From contig NZ_CP150660.1 in assembly GCF_038023995.1 (NCBI RefSeq), positions 1,858,501 to 1,922,500 of the forward strand: a stretch of 64,000 nt of DNA, read 5' to 3'. A program made the position numbers and the translations under genes. This DNA comes from Polaribacter atrinae. GTDB lineage: Bacteria; Bacteroidota; Bacteroidia; Flavobacteriales; Flavobacteriaceae. Below are positions 55,368 through 62,022 of this stretch, piece after piece (position 1 is the stretch's first letter; every line of letters starts with the position of its first letter). The notes beneath the pieces were generated by a model. The model saw only the letters and a list, made by a program, of their open reading frames with translations, had not been told where the DNA came from and did not search any database.

Positions 55368-55400
55368 AAAATCTCTTGAAGCATTGCTTCAAGAGATTTT
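55368..55400 (-). terminator. Terminator of the beta-helix lipoprotein gene
   Basis: 15-nt perfect arms at 55368-55382 (AAAATCTCTTGAAGC) and 55386-55400, loop ATT, 42 nt after the minus-strand stop. Between it and 55230 nothing further is recognised. Confidence 0.8.
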
Positions 55401-55441
55401 AAGAAATATATAATTAAGTAATTTGTAATTACCTAAGTTTA

Positions 55442-57430
55442 TTATAAACCTGCATTAATCCAAGTCCAAGAAGTAACATCTACCTGAGTACCTTCATTAT
55501 AAGCAGCTGTAGTAGTTGCAGCAGCACCTTCAATTATAACGTTCGCTAAAGAACCATCATCTTTCATATCTATGTTAGTATCATAACCTTCTAAATATAA
55601 GTTATTAATAGTACCACCAGAGTTAAGTTTGAACTGTAAAGCTGTTCCACCAACAGTAGAGATAGCAGTAATATTAGTAAATGTAGGATTTGCGTTAGCT
55701 TTATCACCTTCAAAAACAGTAGAAAAACCAGCAACAGAATGAGAAATATAAGCGTTTGTTACAGAACCAGACCAAGACTCTGTCCAATCTATAGAATCAT
55801 CACTATTGTTTTCTAAGTATAAGTTAGATACAGAAACAGTACCACCAAAGAACTCAACACCATCATCATCTCCGTTAATTACAGAAACGTTTTCTACAGT
55901 AGTTCCAGATCCTACAGCGTAGAAAGAAACTCCATTGTATTGAGATTCAGAATTAATTTGAGCACCAGTACCTTTAATTACTAAATATTTAATAGAACCA
56001 GAGCTATCTGCATCATCAGATCCACCATAAATGAAACCACCTATTTCTGCTTCTGCACCTGCACCTGCACTAGTTGTAGCCTTACCACATAAAGTAAGAC
56101 CTCCCCAATCTCCAGGTTCACCTGAAGCAGAAGACATAACTACTGGATTTGCTGCAGTACCTTGTATGTCTATTTCACCACCTTGTAAAACTGCGATATA
56201 AACTCCTGTTCCACCATCTCTTGCAGTAATTTTAGTTCCTGCTGGTATTGTTAATTTACCTCCGTCTTGTACAATGTAAGAAGAACTTAATGTATAAGCG
56301 ATAGAAGCATCTAATGTTACATCACCAGTAACAGCTCCTTGTAATAAGTTAGATTCAAAAGAAACATCTGTATCTACCCAAGGGAAATCTGCTGCAGTAA
56401 CTGTTGAAATTGCAGAAGTATTTAAAGCATAGAAATATCCGTCTGCTGCTTGATCTTCTGTTAATGCAACTGGAGTATAACCTTGTGAAAAAGTAACGTT
56501 AGAAACATCACCACCATCTTTCATGTCTAAATCTACATCATAACCAACTAAAGAAAGTCCTGTAATTGTACCTCCAGAAGTAGCTTTAAATTGTAAAGCA
56601 GTACCACCAACAGTCGATATTGCAGTAATATTATCAAAAGTAGGATTTCCGTTTGCTTTATCTCCTTCAAAAACAGTAGAAAAACCAGCTTCTGTATTAG
56701 AAATATAAGCATTTGAAATGTTACCAGACCATTCTTCTGTCCAGTCGATAGCATCATCTTGTACGTTTTCTACGTATAAATTAGTCACTGAGACAGCACC
56801 ACCAAAAAACTCAACACCATCATCTGCACCATTAAGCACAGCAACGTTACTTACAGAAGTACCAGAACCTACAGAGTAAAAAGAAATTCCGTTATATTGA
56901 GATTCAGAGTTAATTTGAGCACCTGTACCAGTTATTTGTAAATAAGAAATAGCCCCAGAACTATCTGCATCATTAGATCCACCATAGATAAAACCACCTA
57001 CTTCAGCTTCTGCATTTACACCTGCACTAGTAGTAGCGTAACCACAAATAGTTAAACCACCCCATCCGTTAGCTTCTCCTGAAGCTGTAGAAATTACAAC
57101 TGGGCTAGATTGTGTACCGTTAATATTAATTGTTCCACCTTGTAAAACTGCAATATAAACATCTGTACCACCTTCTAAAGCTTCAATTTTAGTACCAGCT
57201 GGTATTGTAAAAGTATATCCTTCAGGTACAATAAAAGAAGAAGTTAATTTATAAGTAATACTGGCATCTAAAGTAACATCAGAATCTAATCTTCCTTTTA
57301 AAATCCCTACTTCTAAATTTTCTTGAACATCAGAATTAAGTAATGCTGGTTCGTCACTAGTACAACTTGCAAAAGTCATAGCAAATGCTAATGCTACAAC
57401 ACTTAAGTTATTAAAAATTGATCTTTTCAT
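55442..57430 (-). CDS. Surface lipoprotein of two tandem beta-helix-like repeats
   Basis: 662 residues with lipobox MTFASC (Cys23). Two copies of one unit, starting near residues 50 and 370 (period about 320), match closely along their length: DVTLDASI, IPAGTKI, YIAVLQGG, GGLTICGYATTSAG versus GGLTLCGKATTSAG, GGFIYGGSNDADSSG, INSESQYNG, DDGVEFFGG, AGFSTVFEGDKAN and ISTVGGTALQFK. The Gly/Asn-rich turns suggest a right-handed beta-helix; Asp clusters (DDADSS, NGDDDGVEF) may bind metal or phosphate-bearing ligands. It follows the receptor gene in the same orientation. Confidence 0.85.
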   Translation of the reverse strand: MKRSIFNNLSVVALAFAMTFASCTSDEPALLNSDVQENLEVGILKGRLDSDVTLDASITYKLTSSFIVPEGYTFTIPAGTKIEALEGGTDVYIAVLQGGTININGTQSSPVVISTASGEANGWGGLTICGYATTSAGVNAEAEVGGFIYGGSNDADSSGAISYLQITGTGAQINSESQYNGISFYSVGSGTSVSNVAVLNGADDGVEFFGGAVSVTNLYVENVQDDAIDWTEEWSGNISNAYISNTEAGFSTVFEGDKANGNPTFDNITAISTVGGTALQFKATSGGTITGLSLVGYDVDLDMKDGGDVSNVTFSQGYTPVALTEDQAADGYFYALNTSAISTVTAADFPWVDTDVSFESNLLQGAVTGDVTLDASIAYTLSSSYIVQDGGKLTIPAGTKITARDGGTGVYIAVLQGGEIDIQGTAANPVVMSSASGEPGDWGGLTLCGKATTSAGAGAEAEIGGFIYGGSDDADSSGSIKYLVIKGTGAQINSESQYNGVSFYAVGSGTTVENVSVINGDDDGVEFFGGTVSVSNLYLENNSDDSIDWTESWSGSVTNAYISHSVAGFSTVFEGDKANANPTFTNITAISTVGGTALQFKLNSGGTINNLYLEGYDTNIDMKDDGSLANVIIEGAAATTTAAYNEGTQVDVTSWTWINAGL

Positions 57431-57464
57431 TTTTGTTTGTATTGTTTATTGTTTATTTTCATGC

Positions 57465-57520
57465 AAAGAAACTACTGAACCATTTAAATAACCTTAACTA
57501 AATATTAATAATATGTTAGA
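57465..57520 (-). promoter_or_regulatory. Pho-box-like promoter of the beta-helix lipoprotein
   Basis: On the minus strand, units CTAACAT (57520-57514), TTAATAT (57509-57503), TTAAGGT (57498-57492) and TAAATGG (57487-57481) recur with an 11-bp period. After 8 nt comes TTTCTTTG (57472-57465), a degenerate -7 box followed by CAT. The same geometry is found at the receptor, porin and PiT promoters. Confidence 0.55.
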
Positions 57521-57589
57521 TAAATACAGCTTTGTTAACTAATTGTTACCTCGTTTTAACAGCTAATAACAAATAGTTTTTAAAAAAGA

Positions 57590-57617
57590 AAAACCTAGAA
57601 GTAAACTTCTAGGTTTT
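57590..57617 (-). terminator. Terminator of the TonB-dependent receptor gene
   Basis: Arms AAAACCTAGAAG (57590-57601) and CTTCTAGGTTTT (57606-57617), loop TAAA, 29 nt past the minus-strand stop. It separates the receptor from the lipoprotein gene, so each has its own promoter. Confidence 0.8.
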
Positions 57618-57645
57618 TTAAAATTATTTTAAAAAAATTCTTTAA

Positions 57646-60399
57646 TTAGAAAGCATATTTTACACCTAAAGTTAATTGAACTCCTTGTTTATAGTTAGAA
57701 ACTGTTTCATTAGTTTCTATTTCTGTATTTACATTTCTTACGAACTGAGTTTGTTTGATCTCTGGGTTTAATAAGTTTCTACCAACCAACTTAACACTTA
57801 ATCTATCTGTTAATTCTTTACTTAAAACTAAATCAAGAGAAACAAAACCTTTTTCTATAATTTCGTCATTATAAAGTGTAGCGCTATTGACAAAATCTTC
57901 TGGAGATCCCAAAGCAAAAACTTTATCTGAAGAATAATTACCTGTTAAAGTTGCAACAAATTCTTTTTCTTTATTACTACTATAACTTAAACTACCATTT
58001 GCAATAAGGTCTGAAGCTCCTTGTAAGTTTGATTCTGTTTTTCCTTTATATTGAAAAACATCATCTAAATCTTGGCTAAACCACATTTTAGTTAAGTTTG
58101 CATTAAAACCTAAAACAGTATCATCATCTTCATTTTTAATAAAACTTGTTCTAGCCTCTAACTCTAATCCTTTTACTGTTGCTTTCTCTCCTGTATTATA
58201 GAAAATAAAGTTACCAGAAGAACCTCTTGACTGTGCCAAGTTAATTGGGTTCTTTATATTTTTATAAAATCCTGTTACAGAGAAAACTTCTCCTCTACTA
58301 GGAAAAAACTCCCATTTTAAATCAACATTTACAACATCAGATTTTTCTAAATCTGGATTACCTTTAGAAACACGACCAGTTGGTGAAACATACTCAAAAG
58401 GAGATAATTCTTTAAATTCTGGTAAAGTTTGTGTAAGACTTGTTGCAAAACGTATATATTGGTTTTCTGCAACTTCATATTTTAAATTAAGACTTGGAAA
58501 CAAGTTTTCGTAAGTTTTACTAGTATTACCTATTCTACCTACATAGTTCGCTACATCCCAAGAAACATTAATTTCATCTCTCTCGAAACGCAAACCTAAG
58601 TTTCCCGAAAACTTTTCATTTAAAGTAAAATTGAAATCTGCAAAAGCAGCTAAAACATTTAATTCTCCAGAGAAAAGATCTACTTCTCCTATTCTAAGGT
58701 TTAAACCATTATCAAAATTAGATTGCACAAAAGTTGAAGATAATTCATCTACAGAAGGTGCTTTATAATTTCTTGCTAAAACTCCTATTGCTTGTGATTT
58801 AAAATCTCTTTCTTTCCTTCTATAATTTACACCATAATTAAGAGCAAAAGGCTTATCTCCTTCTTCATTAAGGTTACCAAATTTCCAGTTATTTTTAACA
58901 TAAGCATTGTACTCTACATCTTCAATTTTTTGAGTAGATTTTCTTTGCTGATAATCTCCTACGTGTGCAAATTGAATTTCTGATGAACTTGCCACATCTA
59001 AAATATTAACTTCGTTTCTAATTCTATTTGGTTCTTCTGCTAAAACAAAGTTATAACCACCAGCCCAAGTTAAAGTATTATTCTCGTTTAAATCATGCTT
59101 TCCTATTAACTGATTAATAACCATTGTGGTTTGTTTAAAGTTTTGATCTCTAACAAAAGCTCCATCTTCTTGTGGATCTTGATCATACACAAAACCTAAA
59201 CCATTTCTTCCTTGTTCATATAAATTATTAGAACTCTTGTTCACAAATAAAGTATTAAACTTTAAACTGTTAGCATCATTCAACTTCAATTTAAGATTAA
59301 CATAACCAGATGTGTTTGTTTTTGTTGTAAAACTTTCTACATCAGAAAACACGTTGTCCTCACGGTTTTGTCTAAAACTTTGAAACTCTCCTGAATAATA
59401 ATCATAAGATTTAGAATGTGTAGCACTTACATAAAAAGACAAATCTTTACCAAAAATTTCAAATTTTTGAGCTGCAGATAAAGAGCCACTATAATTTATG
59501 GGTTGCGCAGATATCGTTTCTGTATCCCAACCTTGTCTAGATATTAAATCCTGTAAAGCATATTGCTTTTTATGAAACCCTAAGCTTACATCATTATTTG
59601 TTATTGTAGTTCTAAAATCTCCATCGTAATCTAATACATTTGTATTTGTTCCTCCGTTTACACCTATAGAATATCCTTTTTTAGAATAATCTTTAGTTAC
59701 TACATCTACATTACCAGAAGCCTGATCTGCATAACCAGAAGTTGTATATGTTTTACTAATACCTACGTTTTGAATAACATCTGTAGAAAAAAGATTTAAG
59801 TTGATGTTTTTCTTTTCAACATCATCCGAAGGTACAGGTAAACCATTCATAGTAGTCGATAAATATCGATCCCCTAATCCTCTAATAAAAATATCTCCAG
59901 TTCCTTGACTTTTTGTAACTCCAGAAATTTTGGTTGTTGCTGTTGCCGCATCCGAAACTCCAATTTTAGATAAAGTTTGTGCTCCAATACTCTCTTTAAT
60001 TACTGTCGCTTTTTTCTGTTCTAATAACAGTGCAGAAACAGACTCTCTAGACGCAGCAGACATAATTACCACCTCCTCTAAAGAAACACCCTCTTCTGCA
60101 GATAATATTTGATTTACCGTTAAAGTTTCTCCAGCAACAATAGTAATTGGTTTCTCAATTGTTTTGTATCCTAAAAAACTAAAAACAACAGTATGGGTTC
60201 CTGCTGGTACGTTTAAAGTATAATTTCCATCAAAATCGGTTGTAGTTCCAATTACAGTACCTTTAATAAGTACATTTGCAAACGGCAATGGTTCGTTGTT
60301 TGTTTCCCCATCAGACAATACACCTTTTAATGTACCTGTACTTTGCGCTAATAGTAATTGGCTAAAAGCTAAAAAAGTAATAAATAAAAATTTTTTCAT
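57646..60399 (-). CDS. TonB-dependent outer-membrane receptor
   Basis: 917 residues: signal peptide (LFITFLAFSQLLLAQ), CarboxypepD_reg domain at about 20-110 (GTLKGVLSDGETNNEPLPFA, TDFDGNYTLNVPAG), plug domain at about 130-240 (ATTKISGVTKSQGTGDIFIR, GLGDRYLSTTMNGLPVPSDD) and a 22-strand barrel ending GVQLTLGVKYAF. It imports a bound solute with TonB energy. The lipoprotein downstream, the porin and the PiT transporter point to phosphate or a phosphate-bearing compound as substrate (inference). Confidence 0.93.
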   Translation of the reverse strand: MKKFLFITFLAFSQLLLAQSTGTLKGVLSDGETNNEPLPFANVLIKGTVIGTTTDFDGNYTLNVPAGTHTVVFSFLGYKTIEKPITIVAGETLTVNQILSAEEGVSLEEVVIMSAASRESVSALLLEQKKATVIKESIGAQTLSKIGVSDAATATTKISGVTKSQGTGDIFIRGLGDRYLSTTMNGLPVPSDDVEKKNINLNLFSTDVIQNVGISKTYTTSGYADQASGNVDVVTKDYSKKGYSIGVNGGTNTNVLDYDGDFRTTITNNDVSLGFHKKQYALQDLISRQGWDTETISAQPINYSGSLSAAQKFEIFGKDLSFYVSATHSKSYDYYSGEFQSFRQNREDNVFSDVESFTTKTNTSGYVNLKLKLNDANSLKFNTLFVNKSSNNLYEQGRNGLGFVYDQDPQEDGAFVRDQNFKQTTMVINQLIGKHDLNENNTLTWAGGYNFVLAEEPNRIRNEVNILDVASSSEIQFAHVGDYQQRKSTQKIEDVEYNAYVKNNWKFGNLNEEGDKPFALNYGVNYRRKERDFKSQAIGVLARNYKAPSVDELSSTFVQSNFDNGLNLRIGEVDLFSGELNVLAAFADFNFTLNEKFSGNLGLRFERDEINVSWDVANYVGRIGNTSKTYENLFPSLNLKYEVAENQYIRFATSLTQTLPEFKELSPFEYVSPTGRVSKGNPDLEKSDVVNVDLKWEFFPSRGEVFSVTGFYKNIKNPINLAQSRGSSGNFIFYNTGEKATVKGLELEARTSFIKNEDDDTVLGFNANLTKMWFSQDLDDVFQYKGKTESNLQGASDLIANGSLSYSSNKEKEFVATLTGNYSSDKVFALGSPEDFVNSATLYNDEIIEKGFVSLDLVLSKELTDRLSVKLVGRNLLNPEIKQTQFVRNVNTEIETNETVSNYKQGVQLTLGVKYAF

Positions 60400-60422
60400 T
60401 TTTTTCGTATAATTTACTGCTG

Positions 60423-60456
60423 CAAAAGTCTACCGCATTTGTAAACACTATGTTAG
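60423..60456 (-). promoter_or_regulatory. Pho-box-like promoter of the TonB-dependent receptor
   Basis: Minus strand: CTAACAT (60456-60450), 4 nt, TTTACAA (60445-60439), 8 nt, then GACTTTTG (60430-60423), one mismatch to TAnnTTTG and followed by CAG. A second pair with the same 7-4-7 spacing, CTTAACG and GTTAATG, lies upstream at 60501-60484. Confidence 0.55.
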
Positions 60457-60637
60457 TTTTAAATTATGCTTGCGTCACAAAAACATTAACTAAACGTTAA
60501 GTAGAGAGAATTAGTTAACCTTTATTTAATTTTTAGAAAACATTAATTTTAATTTTTGCTTAGATATTTGAACCATTCTTTAGAGATAAAGATTCACATA
60601 AATTATATTAGTTTTTGTCGACTACAATTTATGAGCT

Positions 60638-60669
60638 ACTGCCTTTTTATAAGGCAGTTTTTTTATTTT
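60638..60669 (+). terminator. Orphan intrinsic terminator, possible 3' end of a small RNA
   Basis: Arms ACTGCCTT (60638-60645) and AAGGCAGT (60651-60658), loop TTTAT, then a long T-rich tail (60658-60669) on the plus strand only. No plus-strand gene lies upstream; the neighbour is transcribed away from it. It may end a short RNA starting near 60575 (a poor -7 box GATATTTG at 60563-60570), or stop antisense reads before the porin promoter. Confidence 0.6.
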
Positions 60670-60670
60670 G

Positions 60671-60715
60671 TTAATACTGTATTAACATTAATTTAACATA
60701 ATTAGCGGTTCTTTG
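60671..60715 (+). promoter_or_regulatory. Pho-box-like promoter of the porin gene
   Basis: TTAATAC (60671), TTAACAT (60682) and TTAACAT (60693), exactly 11 bp apart, then 8 nt and GTTCTTTG (60708-60715), a degraded -7 box followed by CAG. The gene starts at 60737. No -33 element is needed if an activator binds the repeats. Confidence 0.65.
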
Positions 60716-60736
60716 CAGTGACAAAAACTAATAATC

Positions 60737-61945
60737 ATGCAATTCGCTACACTACGTAAAGTAGTAGTTACCATTATTTTGTATACTTCTTTAAGTATGC
60801 AGGCACAAGAAACGAACGCCCCTAAATTTGGTAAAGGTCTTTTTAACCTAGTTGGTAAAGACAGTACTTTTACAATGAAAGTTGGGTTAAGGTTTCAAAC
60901 TCTAGCCACCTCACAGTGGGATGTAAGCAATGGTCTTTCTAATCAAGAATCTTCTATGTTAATTAGAAGATCTCGTTTAAAGTTTGATGGTTTTGCTTAT
61001 TCTCCAAAACTAAAATACAAAGTAGAATTAGGGCTATCAAATAGAGATCAATCTGGAGCATCAGAATATACAAGCAATGCTCCTAGATATATATTAGATG
61101 CAGTTTTAAAATGGAATTTCTCTGGAAACTTTGTTTTATGGTTTGGGCAAACAAAATTACCAGGTAATAGAGAACGTGTAATATCTTCTGCCAATCTACA
61201 AATGGTAGATCGTTCTTTGTTAAACAGTAATTTTCAAATAGACAGAGACATCGGTATTCAACTAAGGCATCACTTTAATCTTACAGATACTTTTATTGTT
61301 AAAGAAATTTTTTCTATTGCCCAAGGTGAAGGAAGAAATATTACTACGGGTAATATAGGTGGTTATCAATATACTACAAAAGTAGAGTTATTTCCCTTTG
61401 GAGATTTTGCTAGTAAAGGAGATTATGCAGGAAGTGATTTAAAATTTGAAAAAAAACCAAAGTTATCTTTAGCTATTGGATATGATTTTAACAATGATGC
61501 CTCTAAAACAAAAAGTAATCAAGGTTCTTATATGTTAAATGATACTGGGTTTTATGCTACAAACATTTCTACACTCTTTTTAGATGCGATGTATAAGCAT
61601 AATGGATTTTCATTTATGGCAGAATATGCCAACAGAGATGCAAAAGATCCGTTCGCTAAAAATTCTGATGGAACTTTAACAGGAGATAAAGTAGAAGTTG
61701 GTAACGGATTAAATTTACAGTCTGGTTATATGCTTTCTAAAACCATAGAAGTTTCTGGTAGATATACAAATATCACTTTAGATAAAGATGTGATGGGTAA
61801 AGGAGCAGAAAATCAATACACTTTAGGTGTTTCTAAATACATCTCAGAACACAAACTAAAAGTACAAACAGACTTAAGCTATACAGACATTGGTTTTAAT
61901 ACAAATCAACTGTTATTTAGACTACAAGTAGATATCCATTTTTAG
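60737..61945 (+). CDS. Phosphate-selective porin (OprO/OprP family)
   Basis: 402 residues with a signal peptide (VVVTIILYTSLSMQAQ). Barrel strands fit the Porin_O_P family: FTMKVGLRFQTLATSQWDV, SSMLIRRSRLKFDGFAYSP, KLKYKVELGLSNRD, FVLWFGQTKLPGNRERVISS (the family-typical GQxKxPxxRE block), NSNFQIDRDIGIQL and a final VDIHF. These porins form anion-selective trimers for phosphate or polyphosphate. It is 77 nt upstream of the PiT gene with its own repeat-bearing promoter. Confidence 0.9.
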   Translation: MQFATLRKVVVTIILYTSLSMQAQETNAPKFGKGLFNLVGKDSTFTMKVGLRFQTLATSQWDVSNGLSNQESSMLIRRSRLKFDGFAYSPKLKYKVELGLSNRDQSGASEYTSNAPRYILDAVLKWNFSGNFVLWFGQTKLPGNRERVISSANLQMVDRSLLNSNFQIDRDIGIQLRHHFNLTDTFIVKEIFSIAQGEGRNITTGNIGGYQYTTKVELFPFGDFASKGDYAGSDLKFEKKPKLSLAIGYDFNNDASKTKSNQGSYMLNDTGFYATNISTLFLDAMYKHNGFSFMAEYANRDAKDPFAKNSDGTLTGDKVEVGNGLNLQSGYMLSKTIEVSGRYTNITLDKDVMGKGAENQYTLGVSKYISEHKLKVQTDLSYTDIGFNTNQLLFRLQVDIHF

Positions 61946-61953
61946 TTAAAATG

Positions 61954-61998
61954 ATAACATAAACCTAACATAGACTTTCTTTTATGTCTATAAATTTG
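61954..61998 (+). promoter_or_regulatory. Pho-box-like promoter of the PiT gene
   Basis: ATAACAT (61954-61960), AAAC, CTAACAT (61965-61971), then one 11-bp slot without a good repeat, and the exact -7 box TAAATTTG (61991-61998) in phase (8 nt after that slot). A small inverted repeat ATAGAC/GTCTAT (61970-61975, 61986-61991) overlaps. Confidence 0.6.
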
Positions 61999-62022
61999 CA
62001 CAACAAAAATTAAATAAAGAAA

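Larger units (their letters stand above)
60400..60736. other. 337-nt divergent regulatory region, receptor/porin
   Basis: No protein gene is present. It holds the receptor promoter (minus strand, 60423-60456, with a further repeat pair CATTAAC/CGTTAAG at 60484-60501), an orphan intrinsic terminator (60638-60669) and the porin promoter with three 11-bp-spaced repeats (60671-60715). The remaining DNA is AT-rich. Confidence 0.7.

Noticed and set aside
56548..56757. Minus-strand alternate frame inside the beta-helix lipoprotein
   Set aside because: Out-of-frame product of a low-complexity repeat, Leu-rich by composition.
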